Of a DNA stretch of 35,720 nt, positions 1 to 7,174 are shown one piece after another. Position 1 is the stretch's first letter; each line of letters starts with the position of its first letter. The notes under the pieces were generated by a model that was not told where the DNA came from, did not search any database, and saw only the letters and a list, made by a program, of their open reading frames with translations. The DNA is taken from positions 1 to 35,720 of the forward strand of contig NZ_JMIO01000060.1 of assembly GCF_000691865.1 (NCBI RefSeq), written 5' to 3'. The position numbers and the translations under genes are program-made. Source of the DNA: Methanoculleus sp. MH98A. GTDB taxonomy: Archaea > Halobacteriota > Methanomicrobia > Methanomicrobiales > Methanoculleaceae.

Positions 1-366
1 CTCTTGGAGAAAAAGGTGCCTCAGCACCTTTTTCGACTAAGAATGGGTTGGGCCTGACCCGGGGGGTCAGGCCGGAGAAGTTACTCTTGGAGAAAAAGGT
101 GCCTCAGCACCTTTTTCGACTAAGAATGGGTTGGGCCTGACCCGGGGGGTCAGGCCGGAGAAGTTACTCTTGGAGAAAAAGGTGCCTCAGCACCTTTTTC
201 GACTAAGAATGAGTCAGGCCTGACCCGGGGGGGTCAGGCCGGAGGAGTCATTCTTGAAGAAGCGGCGCGAAGCGCTCGCTTCGACTGAGGGTGAGTCCGA
301 AGGTCAGGCCGGAGGAGTCATTCTTGAAGAAGCGGCGCGAAGCGCTCGCTTCGACTGAGAATGACA
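1..366. repeat. Tandem composite palindromic intergenic repeat (five units)
   Basis: Three units with a period of 83 bases start at 1, 84 and 167. The first two are identical and the third diverges after about 210. Two related units with a period of 70 follow, sharing the block that begins at 232 and 302. Every unit has the frame TCTTGRAG, a hairpin, TCGACTRAG, and most have a GTCAGGCCGGAG module. Two hairpin cores alternate within this frame: an 11-bp stem (GAAAAAGGTGC / GCACCTTTTTC) in the 83-base units, and CGAAGCG-CT-CGCTTCG in the 70-base units. The 83-base units also hold a GGCCTGACCC / GGGTCAGGCC stem. The region runs upstream of adkA and no gene is credible in it. It looks like a REP/BIME-like extragenic element that expanded in place. 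Confidence 0.85.
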
Positions 367-467
367 CCTCCCGATTCTCACTCTCCCCCAAAACCGCACA
401 GAACCCATTTTCTACCCGGGCCCACCGGGCCCCATGTGATTCCGAAAGGCATTACTCTTTCAGGCAC

Positions 468-478
468 GGATTTATCTT
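468..478 (+). promoter_or_regulatory. Possible TATA element for adkA
   Basis: The stretch GGATTTATCTT lies about 35 bases before the chosen adkA start in otherwise GC-rich sequence just after the repeat array. It resembles an archaeal TATA box and would give a short leader carrying the GGAG ribosome-binding site at 499-502. This is a weak call made from sequence alone. Confidence 0.3.
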
Positions 479-508
479 ACAGCGAATGATACCCAAACGG
501 GAGTGATA

Positions 509-1087
509 ATGTTGGGAAAGAAAGTTGTCGTGACGGGGGTTCCCGGTGTCGGAAAGACCACCGTCATTAATGGCGCGATGGAGAGGCTGGCGGCCGAAGG
601 CGTTGCGTATGAGGCCGTCAACTTCGGCACGTTCATGTTTGAGGTGGCTAAAAAAGAGGATCTGGTCTCGGATCGGGATGAGATGCGCAAACTCGAGAAA
701 GATGTCCAGAAACGCCTTCAGCAGGCGGCCGCCTCGGGAATCGCCGCCATGAGCGGGGAGGCAAACATCATCATCGACACGCACAGCAGCGTCAAGACCC
801 CGACGGGGTTCCTTGCGGGGCTGCCCGAATGGGTGCTCCGCGAGTTGATGCCCGATATCGTCGTGCTGGTGGAGACCGACCCCGACCAGATCCTGATGCG
901 CCGGCTCGGCGACGCCTCGAGAGCCCGCGACATGGAAGGATACCGCGCGATCGCCGAACACCAGGAGTTCAACCGCGCAGTCAGCGCGGCATATGCGATG
1001 TATACCGGCTGCACCATCAAGATCGTCCGGAACGAGAACTTCCTGCTCGAACAGGGCATCGACGACCTGGTGAGTGTGCTGAGGTAA
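509..1087 (+). CDS. adkA: Adenylate kinase, archaeal type (AdkA)
   Basis: Converts ATP + AMP to 2 ADP in the cytoplasm. The 192-residue protein opens with a nucleoside-kinase P-loop, GVPGVGKTT, at residues 10-18. It matches the archaeal AdkA family, which lacks the bacterial LID zinc motif and is about 190 residues long. An IIDTHSSVKT segment near residue 90 and the arginine-rich MRRLGDASRARD segment near 130 fit the AMP-binding and lid arginines. The ATG at 509 is preferred over the upstream in-frame GTG at 503, because GGAG at 499-502 is properly spaced only from the ATG. It leads a three-gene operon with the membrane protein and cmk. In many archaea this trio sits next to secY in the ribosomal protein cluster; here a repeat array lies upstream instead. 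Confidence 0.93.
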   Translation: MLGKKVVVTGVPGVGKTTVINGAMERLAAEGVAYEAVNFGTFMFEVAKKEDLVSDRDEMRKLEKDVQKRLQQAAASGIAAMSGEANIIIDTHSSVKTPTGFLAGLPEWVLRELMPDIVVLVETDPDQILMRRLGDASRARDMEGYRAIAEHQEFNRAVSAAYAMYTGCTIKIVRNENFLLEQGIDDLVSVLR

Positions 1088-1093
1088 CCTGAT

Positions 1094-1714
1094 ATGGTAG
1101 ACCTGAAGAAGCAAGGCCCGACGATCGCCCTCCTCTTTACCATGCTCGTGATGCTCTCGTACAGCGTCGAGTGGATACGGGTGACGGTCGGTTCGGCGAT
1201 GGATGTAGTGCTGGGCCCCTTCATCGACACCCTCGGGGTGCCGTTCTTCGTCATGATCCTGATCCTCTCGAGCATCACGGGCCTCTACTCCTCGCTCGTC
1301 CAGAAGTACACCATCGACTACGAGAAGATGCAGGAGACGCAGGCGAAGATGAAGGTCTTCCAGAAGGAGTTCCGGGAGGCCCAACTCTCCGGGGACGAAA
1401 AGAGGATCAAGAAACTCCAGGGGAAGCAGGAGCGGATGATGCAGGACCAGCTCGACATCTCCCGGCAGCAGTTTACGCCGATGGCGATCATCCTCGTGCT
1501 CTCCGTGCCGATCTTCTTCTGGCTTCTCCTGCGGCTTCCCGAGATCGGTGCATCGCCCGCCATTGAGACCGGTATCGTGCTGCCGTTCCTCGGTGCGGTC
1601 AGCCTCTCGGGCTTTGCGTTCTGGATCGTCCCCGCGTGGATTCTCTGGTACATGATCTGCTCGCTGACGATCAGCCAGGTGATCAGAAAGGCCCTCAACA
1701 TCGGAGGGCTCTGA
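1094..1714 (+). CDS. DUF106 / EMC3-TMCO1-like membrane insertase of the YidC-Oxa1 superfamily
   Basis: A 206-residue membrane protein. Hydrophobic segments lie at about 10-25, 48-68, 128-147 and 162-195. A charged cytoplasmic coiled coil (about 72-125, rich in K, E and Q) sits between the second and third membrane segments. This is the layout of archaeal DUF106 proteins, related to YidC/Oxa1 and eukaryotic EMC3/TMCO1, which help insert membrane proteins. The gene starts 6 bases after adkA, and its TGA overlaps the cmk ATG by one base, so translation is probably coupled. The family is recognised from topology, the coiled-coil position and conserved adkA-cmk neighbours. Insertase activity is inferred from the superfamily. 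Confidence 0.85.
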   Translation: MVDLKKQGPTIALLFTMLVMLSYSVEWIRVTVGSAMDVVLGPFIDTLGVPFFVMILILSSITGLYSSLVQKYTIDYEKMQETQAKMKVFQKEFREAQLSGDEKRIKKLQGKQERMMQDQLDISRQQFTPMAIILVLSVPIFFWLLLRLPEIGASPAIETGIVLPFLGAVSLSGFAFWIVPAWILWYMICSLTISQVIRKALNIGGL

Positions 1715-2259
1715 TGCGGATCACCATCAGCGGCCCGCCGGGGAGCGGCACCACGTCGCTCGCCCGCTACCTCGCCGGGAAGCACGGGCTCGACCTCATC
1801 TCCGCGGGAGAGGTCTTCCGCCAGCTCGCGAAGGAGCACGGCATGGACCTCGCCGATTTCGGGAAGTTCGCGGAGAACGATCCCTCGGTCGACAGGATGA
1901 TCGACGCCCGGCAAAAAGAGATCGGCGAAACCGCCGAAAACATCATCATCGAGGGAAGGCTCTCGGGGAGGATGGTCGGGAACGCCGATCTCAGGATCTG
2001 GCTTTCGGCATCACTTTCCTGCCGGGCAAGGCGCATTGCGGGGCGTGACGGGATGGACGAAGAGGGGGCCCGGGCCTATACCGAGAACCGGCAGCGATCG
2101 GAGGCCACCCGCTACCGGAACTACTACGGTATCGAGATCGACGACCTCTCGCCGTACGATATCGTCCTCTCGTCCGAGACCTTCGGCGTGGACGCTCTGG
2201 GCACTATCGTGGACGCCGCGATCGCGTCCCTTGCACGGCAGCAGGCCGCCGACCTCTAA
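1714..2259 (+). CDS. cmk: Cytidylate kinase, archaeal type
   Basis: Phosphorylates CMP/dCMP with ATP. The 181-residue protein starts MRITISGPPGSGTT, with the P-loop at residues 7-14. The threonine pair in place of the usual GKS/GKT is typical of archaeal Cmk, as is the later EGRLSG motif (about 71-76). The C-terminal RNYYGIEIDDLSPYDIVLSSE region also matches the family. The start is set by the one-base overlap with the preceding stop; the open frame continues upstream but that extension is out of keeping with the family. It converges with atpD, and the two stop codons overlap by a few bases, leaving no room for a separate terminator. Confidence 0.92.
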   Translation: MRITISGPPGSGTTSLARYLAGKHGLDLISAGEVFRQLAKEHGMDLADFGKFAENDPSVDRMIDARQKEIGETAENIIIEGRLSGRMVGNADLRIWLSASLSCRARRIAGRDGMDEEGARAYTENRQRSEATRYRNYYGIEIDDLSPYDIVLSSETFGVDALGTIVDAAIASLARQQAADL

Positions 2260-2900
2260 AGCCCCCCCGTCCTCTTTGCTTTTATCTTTTTGATGCGCCG
2301 GAGCCGTGTCCATTCCTGGCGCTCCATCTCGTCGCGCTGATTCTCGATGAACCGGCGGGCCTCCGTGAGTTCCGGGATGATCTTGAACTCCAGTGCGTTC
2401 ACCCGCCGCCGCGTCTTCTCGATGTCGTCGAGCAGGTGTTTGACTCCTCCTTCGAGTTCGGCGGTTGCGATGATCGCTTCGAGGAGTTCTTCGTAGGCGT
2501 CGGCCGCGTCGTCGATGACCGACGATGTTCCGAGGATGCCGTAACCCCGCTGGTCGAGCGTCTTTCTCACCATCACCGGTTCGAGGTCCGGGAGCCGCAC
2601 CCCGAATATGTTCCTGTGCCCGGTCGTATAGGTAGGATTGGCCTCCACCGAGAGCGCTGCAAGGAGCACTCCCGTCGCCCCCTCCATCATGGCGGCGACC
2701 GCTACCATCTCCCGTGCCCCGGCGTACTTCTTTTCGAGTTCCTGACGCTCTCGAGCTGCCTGATCGGTGAGCCTGACCAGTTCCAGCATCATGCCGTCGA
2801 GTTTCATCGATAAAAGCCGGTGTACCCTCTCTGCGAGCGCAAACCGCCGCCTGACGATCAGGAGGCCGGCCCTGGTGGGTTTGATGTCGTCGGTCGGCAT
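2256..2900 (-). CDS. atpD: A-type (V-type) ATP synthase subunit D
   Basis: The 214-residue protein has the D-subunit signature. KPTRAGLLIVRRRFALAERVHRLL near the N-terminus corresponds to the usual KPTR-x-L-x3-KKR-x4-GHKLLK-x-KRD pattern. The body is a long alpha-helical hairpin, and the C-terminus is basic. In A1A0 ATPases subunit D is the central rotor shaft. The start at 2900 gives the standard N-terminus; an upstream in-frame start lies inside atpC. The sequence looks diverged (for example RRRF...ERVHRLLSMKLDGMML). Only subunit C precedes it, so the catalytic A and B subunits and the membrane subunits must be elsewhere, or this pair belongs to a second, incomplete set. Confidence 0.85.
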   Translation of the reverse strand: MPTDDIKPTRAGLLIVRRRFALAERVHRLLSMKLDGMMLELVRLTDQAARERQELEKKYAGAREMVAVAAMMEGATGVLLAALSVEANPTYTTGHRNIFGVRLPDLEPVMVRKTLDQRGYGILGTSSVIDDAADAYEELLEAIIATAELEGGVKHLLDDIEKTRRRVNALEFKIIPELTEARRFIENQRDEMERQEWTRLRRIKKIKAKRTGGL

Positions 2901-2910
2901 GATATCTCTC

Positions 2911-4038
2911 CTATAGGACGATATACTGCCATATTCGCTCGGGCGAGAGGCCGTATGCTTTCCCCCGCGCGATTGCCCGCAGGTTCGCGACCTCGTACTT
3001 CTTCCGCTCAAGGTAGGCAAGCACCGGCAGAACCGAGAACGGGTGTCGCCGGGAGAGGCCCTCCAGCTGGTGGAGCCTGACGCGGGTGACCGCCATCTCG
3101 ACCTCGTGAACGGGCCGCCTGCGCCTGTGCCATCGCTGCCAGATTAGTTCCGCGGCGTCAACGCTCGCGAACTCCGGGTCCTGCCGGAGTTCGCGCACCG
3201 CCTGGGCAAGAACAGGGGCAATGTCGGTCTCGAGGAAGACGCTGACGAACTCGCCTTCCGTCTCGATGCCGTAAAGCCTTCGGAAGAGGGCGACGGGGAT
3301 ACGGCCGCCGGGGATCATGGTTCGGTCGATGGTCGCGATATCGCACGCCTCCTCGGCGCAGTGGAGCCGGAGGAGGTTCCTCATGTTGGTGATGTCAATC
3401 TCGAACCGGAGGTAGGCGATCAGCTCCTGCAACCCGCTGTACCCGGTTGCGGCAAGACCGAGCAGATCGGCGTAGTACTGCCGGTAGAGTTCGTTCTCGA
3501 CCTGAGCAAAGGCGCGCGCCTCTCCGAGGTCGCGGTGGTGCTCTGCAAGAACCGGGTAGAGCCGCCAGCCCTGGAGTTCCTCGACGATTCGGTTGCAGGC
3601 CGCGAGATCGAGGAGGTGTTCGAGGGTCGTGCCCTCGAGTTCCCCTGCCGGGATGAGGAGGTCGCGGATCTGCCGCCGGGGTATATCGTGTGCCGTGCCC
3701 CGCAGGATCGCCATGACGTTTGCGATGTCCCACCGGTTGAGATACTCCCGGGTCAGGGTCTGGAGGTTCCCCTGGACGATTGCGATGGCGTGCTGGAACG
3801 ACTGCGCCAGGTTACGGTTTACCGCTTCCTCGATGAGCTGGGCGCCGGAGAAGTCGTGCGCGAGATCCAGGACCATCTGCCTGTAATCCTCCCGCCGGCT
3901 GAGGTAGCCGATCACCCCTGGTATGTCCATTTGCATGATCCGCAGGTACTCTTCACGGGGAAGGAGCGTCGTCCTCCTGACCCGAAACCGGGTGCAGGCA
4001 TAGATGCACGAGGGTGAGGTCACGCCCGGCGCGGGCAT
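2911..4038 (-). CDS. atpC: A-type (V-type) ATP synthase subunit C
   Basis: The 375-residue protein matches archaeal AtpC, a helical protein that couples the central stalk to the membrane rotor ring. The N-terminal YACTRFRVRRTTLLPREEYLRI segment corresponds to the conserved YxxxRxRxxxxxLL-x-xxxY/F start of the family, and the length is normal. The ATG at 4038 has AGGAG just upstream. It is followed 10 bases later by atpD in the same direction. The gene order C-D is not the standard archaeal order (H-I-K-E-C-F-A-B-D), and no other ATPase gene lies within the window. Confidence 0.85.
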   Translation of the reverse strand: MPAPGVTSPSCIYACTRFRVRRTTLLPREEYLRIMQMDIPGVIGYLSRREDYRQMVLDLAHDFSGAQLIEEAVNRNLAQSFQHAIAIVQGNLQTLTREYLNRWDIANVMAILRGTAHDIPRRQIRDLLIPAGELEGTTLEHLLDLAACNRIVEELQGWRLYPVLAEHHRDLGEARAFAQVENELYRQYYADLLGLAATGYSGLQELIAYLRFEIDITNMRNLLRLHCAEEACDIATIDRTMIPGGRIPVALFRRLYGIETEGEFVSVFLETDIAPVLAQAVRELRQDPEFASVDAAELIWQRWHRRRRPVHEVEMAVTRVRLHQLEGLSRRHPFSVLPVLAYLERKKYEVANLRAIARGKAYGLSPERIWQYIVL

Positions 4039-4060
4039 GTACTCCTATTACCCGTCCCCC

Positions 4061-4071
4061 TGCTATAAATC
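4061..4071 (-). promoter_or_regulatory. TATA-like element before atpC
   Basis: Read on the minus strand the sequence is CGATTTATAGC, a fair match to an archaeal TATA box in the 151-base space between the GyrI-like gene and atpC. It would place transcription start only a few bases before the atpC ATG, which is awkward given the AGGAG there, so confidence is low. Confidence 0.3.
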
Positions 4072-4189
4072 GCACCCGGTTGACCGGGGATGGGGGGCGG
4101 CCCCCTTGGAACGTACCGGCAACGACTCCGGGCGACAGGATAAGGTGTCGCCCTCCCCCGGAGAACCGGCCGGGAGGCATGTTTGAGGC

Positions 4190-4651
4190 TTACAGCAGCG
4201 GCATGACGATCATCGTCAACAGTTCGCTCTCCGGGTACTCGGGCCCGTTGTAATAGTATTCGTAGACGGTGCCGGCAGGCGTAAGCCCGTTCTTCTCTAT
4301 CCAGTCCGCCATCTCCTCGTAGGTCGACGCCATCTCTCCATACGCGCCGCGGTGCATGCAGAAGACGACGTTGCTTTCCGGGATGGAGCCCGATTGGATC
4401 TTTCCCTTCTCCGGCAGTATCTTCGATACGGGAAACCCCATCTCCACATCGAGATCCTGCATGTCCATGTTGTGATATGCCACATACGGGACGTCTGAGA
4501 GAAGTTCCCCCAGTTCCTTCAGATAATCAGCCATTCTGCCGTACCCCTCACCGATCAGCATCGGCAGATCTTCGACCTTTGCCCGGGTGCGGATCGATAT
4601 GATGAGTTGCTCTCGCTTTCGCAACAGTTCGATATTCGATACTCTCGGCAT
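4190..4651 (-). CDS. GyrI-like small-molecule-binding domain protein
   Basis: A 153-residue protein made of a single GyrI-like/AraC effector-binding domain, the SOUL-like beta-alpha fold that binds small hydrophobic or cationic ligands. Supporting features are the opening SNIELLRKREQLIISIRTRA strand, the VEMGFPVSKILP segment typical of these domains (residues about 75-86), and the TYEEMADWIEKNGLTPAG helix followed by YEYYYNGPEYP near the C-terminus. There is no DNA-binding domain, so it is a stand-alone ligand binder or sensor rather than a complete MerR/AraC regulator. The ATG at 4651 has GGAGGGG a few bases upstream, which outranks a start 56 codons earlier. It is transcribed divergently from the deacetylase-fold gene. 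The ligand is unknown. Confidence 0.75.
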   Translation of the reverse strand: MPRVSNIELLRKREQLIISIRTRAKVEDLPMLIGEGYGRMADYLKELGELLSDVPYVAYHNMDMQDLDVEMGFPVSKILPEKGKIQSGSIPESNVVFCMHRGAYGEMASTYEEMADWIEKNGLTPAGTVYEYYYNGPEYPESELLTMIVMPLL

Positions 4652-4817
4652 CTTACCCCTCCAACTCTCCCGACGCGCCCCTTTACCCTGCAAGCGTTCC
4701 GGGCTCTCTCTGTCGATGATTCCATCTCGCTCTTCAAATACTTTCTGCCGGCGGGCCGCTTCCCGCCCCCTGCAGATAAGGTTCATATCCGGAGCCGCCA
4801 ACCCATCATCGATCGCC
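4652..4817. promoter_or_regulatory. Divergent promoter region
   Basis: The 166 bases separating two divergent genes. An AT-richer patch around 4731-4745 (TTCAAATACTTT) and TTCATATC near 4783 are the best TATA-like candidates, but neither is strong. The GGAGGGG ribosome-binding site of the minus-strand gene lies next to its ATG at 4651. Confidence 0.35.
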
Positions 4818-5810
4818 ATGCCCTATTCGGTCGTGACGGGGGATTTCTTCTCGGCCCACGACGCGCCCGGCCACCCCGAGTCGCAGGCTCGCCTCGACGC
4901 CGCCCTCACGGGGGTGCCGACCGGTGCCCGCCGCATCGCCCCGGAGCGGGCGACGGTCGACGACCTGGCACGGGTGCATACAAAGCGGCATATCGAAGGC
5001 GTCCGCTCGTTTGGCAGGGAGTGTCCGCCCGGCCGCGCCCGCTACCTCGACCCGGATACCTACGTCACGGCCGGTTCGTTCGACGCGGCGCTGTATGCGG
5101 CCGGAGCCGCATGGCAGGCGGTGGAACGGGCTCTCGACGGCGAGCACTGTTTCGCTCTCGTCCGCCCGCCGGGGCACCATGCCGCACCGGACCGGGCGAT
5201 GGGGTTCTGCCTCTTCAACAATGTTGCCGTGGCAACCGCGAAAGCACTGTTATCGATCGACCGTGTGGCGGTCGTGGACTGGGACCTGCACCACGGGAAC
5301 GGCACAGAGGAGGCGTTCTACACCTCGGACCGGGTGCTCTACTGTTCGGTTCACCAGGCGGGGATCTTCCCCGGTACCGGGTGGCCGGAGGAGCGGGGTG
5401 CCGGGCCGGGTGCGGGGTATACCGTCAACGTGCCTCTTGTATCGGGTTCGGCCGGCGCCGACTACGCGCTCGTCTTTAGCCGGGTCTTCGTCCCGATGCT
5501 CCGGCGGTTCGAACCGGACGTCGTGGTGGTCTCGGCAGGCCAGGACGCGCTCTTCGACGACCCGCTCGGTTCGATTCGTCTTTTGCCCGAAGACTTCGGG
5601 GCGCTGGCCGGGATGCTCGTGGACGCGACCCCTGCACCTCTCGCCCTCGTGCTCGAAGGGGGTTACGGCCGGTCGCATGCAGGGGCGATCGGGGCAATCC
5701 TTGCCGCCCTCGACGGAGCCCGCTTCAGTCCTGCAGGCGGCGGGGCGAAGGCGAGCACCCGGCACCTCGTGGAGGCGCATGCCGTCGGCCGGCATGCCGT
5801 CTCCCCCTGA
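4818..5810 (+). CDS. Histone deacetylase-family zinc amidohydrolase
   Basis: A 330-residue arginase/deacetylase-fold protein. The active-site signature is complete: RPPGHHA with the His dyad at 120-121, DWDLHHGNGT with zinc ligands D156 and H158, SAGQDALFDDPLG with the third zinc ligand D243, and the catalytic-site GGY at 281-283. The Gln in SAGQDA replaces the Phe common in eukaryotic enzymes. Archaeal and bacterial members (acetoin-utilisation/APAH type) remove acetyl groups from polyamines, acetylated lysine or small amides, and the substrate here cannot be read from sequence. The start at ATG 4818 gives the normal MPYSVVTGDFF opening. It sits divergently from a GyrI-like ligand-binding protein. 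Activity is well supported; substrate is open. Confidence 0.88.
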   Translation: MPYSVVTGDFFSAHDAPGHPESQARLDAALTGVPTGARRIAPERATVDDLARVHTKRHIEGVRSFGRECPPGRARYLDPDTYVTAGSFDAALYAAGAAWQAVERALDGEHCFALVRPPGHHAAPDRAMGFCLFNNVAVATAKALLSIDRVAVVDWDLHHGNGTEEAFYTSDRVLYCSVHQAGIFPGTGWPEERGAGPGAGYTVNVPLVSGSAGADYALVFSRVFVPMLRRFEPDVVVVSAGQDALFDDPLGSIRLLPEDFGALAGMLVDATPAPLALVLEGGYGRSHAGAIGAILAALDGARFSPAGGGAKASTRHLVEAHAVGRHAVSP

Positions 5811-5859
5811 CGGGATCAGGTTCATCATCTCCCGGGTCGACCGGATGGCGGTGAACCGC

Positions 5860-6441
5860 ATGCCTGACCGAACCCTGATACTCGCGGGTGCCCTTCTCCT
5901 CCTCACCCTTGCCGCTACCCCGGCGGCCTCCGCCGTCGCCGTATACCCGGGCAGCGAGGTGACGCTCACGGGTACGAGCACGGGAAGCGATACCGTCTAC
6001 CTCTTCGTGACCGGCCCGAACCTCCCGCCCGCCGGCGGGCGGCTTGACGATCCGCATACGCCCGTCCGCCCGGGAGATCCGGGGAGTTTCACGGCGGTGA
6101 CGGTCGGTAGCGACGACCGCTGGACCTACCGATGGAGGACGGGCGAGGCCGGGCTCGATCCCGGGACATATACCGTCTACGCCGTGGATGCGCCCGTCGA
6201 CCGCCGGAACCTCGCCGGCCACGGCTACACGACCATCCCGGTCACCCTCGGGTCCCCGCCGGGAACCGCGGCTCCGGGAACCGCCGTGCCTGCCGCATCG
6301 CCCGTGGAGACGGAGACGCCGACGGCTACGATACCGGCAACGACGCCCGCTCCTGAGCCCACGACAGCAGCACCTTCCCTCGCCGTCCTCATGACGGCCG
6401 GTGCGGCGGTTGCTGCGGCGATCATCTTCCTGCGGCGCTGA
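5860..6441 (+). CDS. Secreted, membrane-anchored surface protein with Thr/Pro-rich stalk
   Basis: A 193-residue protein with a signal peptide (about 1-25, ending AASA), one beta-rich domain (about 26-130), a Thr/Pro/Ala-rich linker (about 135-168) and a C-terminal membrane helix ending in LRR (about 171-193). The domain contains DTVYLFVTGPNLPP, DDRWTYRWRTGEAGLDPGTYTVYAVDAP and VTL. These resemble a domain repeated in large surface proteins of Methanomicrobiales, here as a single copy. GGTGA at 5850-5854 is correctly spaced for the ATG at 5860; an ATG at 5845 is the alternative. The design is a short cell-surface display protein. Function is unknown. It lies between the deacetylase-fold gene and the ECF operon, probably as its own unit. 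Confidence 0.65.
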   Translation: MPDRTLILAGALLLLTLAATPAASAVAVYPGSEVTLTGTSTGSDTVYLFVTGPNLPPAGGRLDDPHTPVRPGDPGSFTAVTVGSDDRWTYRWRTGEAGLDPGTYTVYAVDAPVDRRNLAGHGYTTIPVTLGSPPGTAAPGTAVPAASPVETETPTATIPATTPAPEPTTAAPSLAVLMTAGAAVAAAIIFLRR

Positions 6442-6469
6442 CCTGCCCGGACGGGGTTTCCACTCCCAT

Positions 6470-6479
6470 AAATATATAT
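6470..6479 (+). promoter_or_regulatory. TATA box of the ECF transporter operon
   Basis: The AAATATATAT run is a strong archaeal TATA box in an otherwise GC-rich region. It predicts transcription start near 6502-6506 and hence a leader of about 100 bases before the ATG at 6608, which is long for this genome region. Confidence 0.7.
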
Positions 6480-6486
6480 TCAATAA

Positions 6487-6502
6487 TGTACTATTTTGTA
6501 CA
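6487..6502. promoter_or_regulatory. Candidate operator: TGTAC-N6-GTACA palindrome
   Basis: A perfect 5-bp inverted repeat separated by TATTTT, placed between the TATA box and the predicted transcription start of the ECF operon. This is where an archaeal repressor would block polymerase recruitment. The regulator is unknown; no regulator gene is adjacent. Confidence 0.5.
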
Positions 6503-6507
6503 ATGAT

Positions 6508-6574
6508 GTGTGGCGAAGTCAGAGCCGTCCGGTCACACCGGCCTCCGTCCCGCTACACACGTTCCGTCTGAACG
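6508..6574 (+). ncRNA. Candidate structured leader RNA of the ECF operon
   Basis: The predicted leader can fold into an outer stem GTGTGGCG (6508-6515) with CGCTACAC (6551-6558), containing one G-U pair. The outer stem encloses a CCGGT-CAC-ACCGG hairpin (6529-6541). A second hairpin, CGTTC-CGTCT-GAACG (6560-6574), follows immediately. This lies in front of a micronutrient-type importer, where riboswitch control is a reasonable idea. No known riboswitch consensus was recognised, so it could also be chance pairing in GC-rich sequence. Confidence 0.35.
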
Positions 6575-6607
6575 CTCGTCGAACCTCAATAGTATGAGAT
6601 TGATACC

Positions 6608-7174
6608 ATGAAATCAAGAGATATTGCAATCGTCGGCATACTCCTTGCCATAGGGGCCATCATCAGGTACATGTCCCTCCTGATCCCCGGCCCTATCGTA
6701 TCGAACCTCGTGATCGCCTTCTACTGCCTCGCCATCATCCTCATCGCGCCCACGTTCCGTGAGGCGCTCGGGATCGGCATCGTGGCGGGCGTCGTCTGTG
6801 CGCTCCTCAGCCACTCGATCTTCCCGCCCGCAAACCTCATCAGCGAACCCATCGGTGCGGTCGCCTGTCTCGGGGTCTACCTGGTGCTGAGAGACCGGTT
6901 CGTCCTCGCTCCGGCGGTAACGACGCTTCTCGCCACGTTCGCGAGCGGGTTCTCGTTCATCTTCATCTCCATCCTTGCCGTGGCCCCGACGGTTCTTGAC
7001 AAGTTCGGAACCCTCGAGGCGTTCCTCGCGGTCACCGTGCCGATCGTCCTGATCACGGCGGGGGTCAACGCCGCCGTCGCGCAGGCGCTCGAGATGCCGG
7101 CATCGCGGGCGCTGATGCGGGGGGCCCGACAGGCGGCCCCCGGACGGGACATGAGGCCGGTCGATGAGTCCTGA
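6608..7174 (+). CDS. ECF transporter S component (substrate-binding membrane protein)
   Basis: A 188-residue integral membrane protein with five or six hydrophobic segments (about 5-25, 30-52, 54-72, 78-98, 102-128, 135-165) and short loops. This is the layout of ECF S components, the small membrane proteins that bind a vitamin, amino-acid-derived nutrient or metal with high affinity. The opening MKSRDIAIVGILLAIGAIIRY is typical of the superfamily. It is the first gene of an S-AA'-T operon and overlaps the next gene by 11 bases. The substrate cannot be assigned; its specificity would also explain the operator and leader upstream. The family call rests mainly on topology and on the adjacent EcfA and EcfT genes. 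Confidence 0.8.
   Translation: MKSRDIAIVGILLAIGAIIRYMSLLIPGPIVSNLVIAFYCLAIILIAPTFREALGIGIVAGVVCALLSHSIFPPANLISEPIGAVACLGVYLVLRDRFVLAPAVTTLLATFASGFSFIFISILAVAPTVLDKFGTLEAFLAVTVPIVLITAGVNAAVAQALEMPASRALMRGARQAAPGRDMRPVDES

Noticed and set aside
1-366. CRISPR-like array
   Set aside because: Units are 70-83 bases, directly abutting and almost wholly identical, with no unique spacers and no cas genes.
291-506. Open frame of 71 codons inside the repeat array
   Set aside because: It translates the repeat units and intergenic DNA; the same words recur with each unit and it overlaps the adkA promoter.
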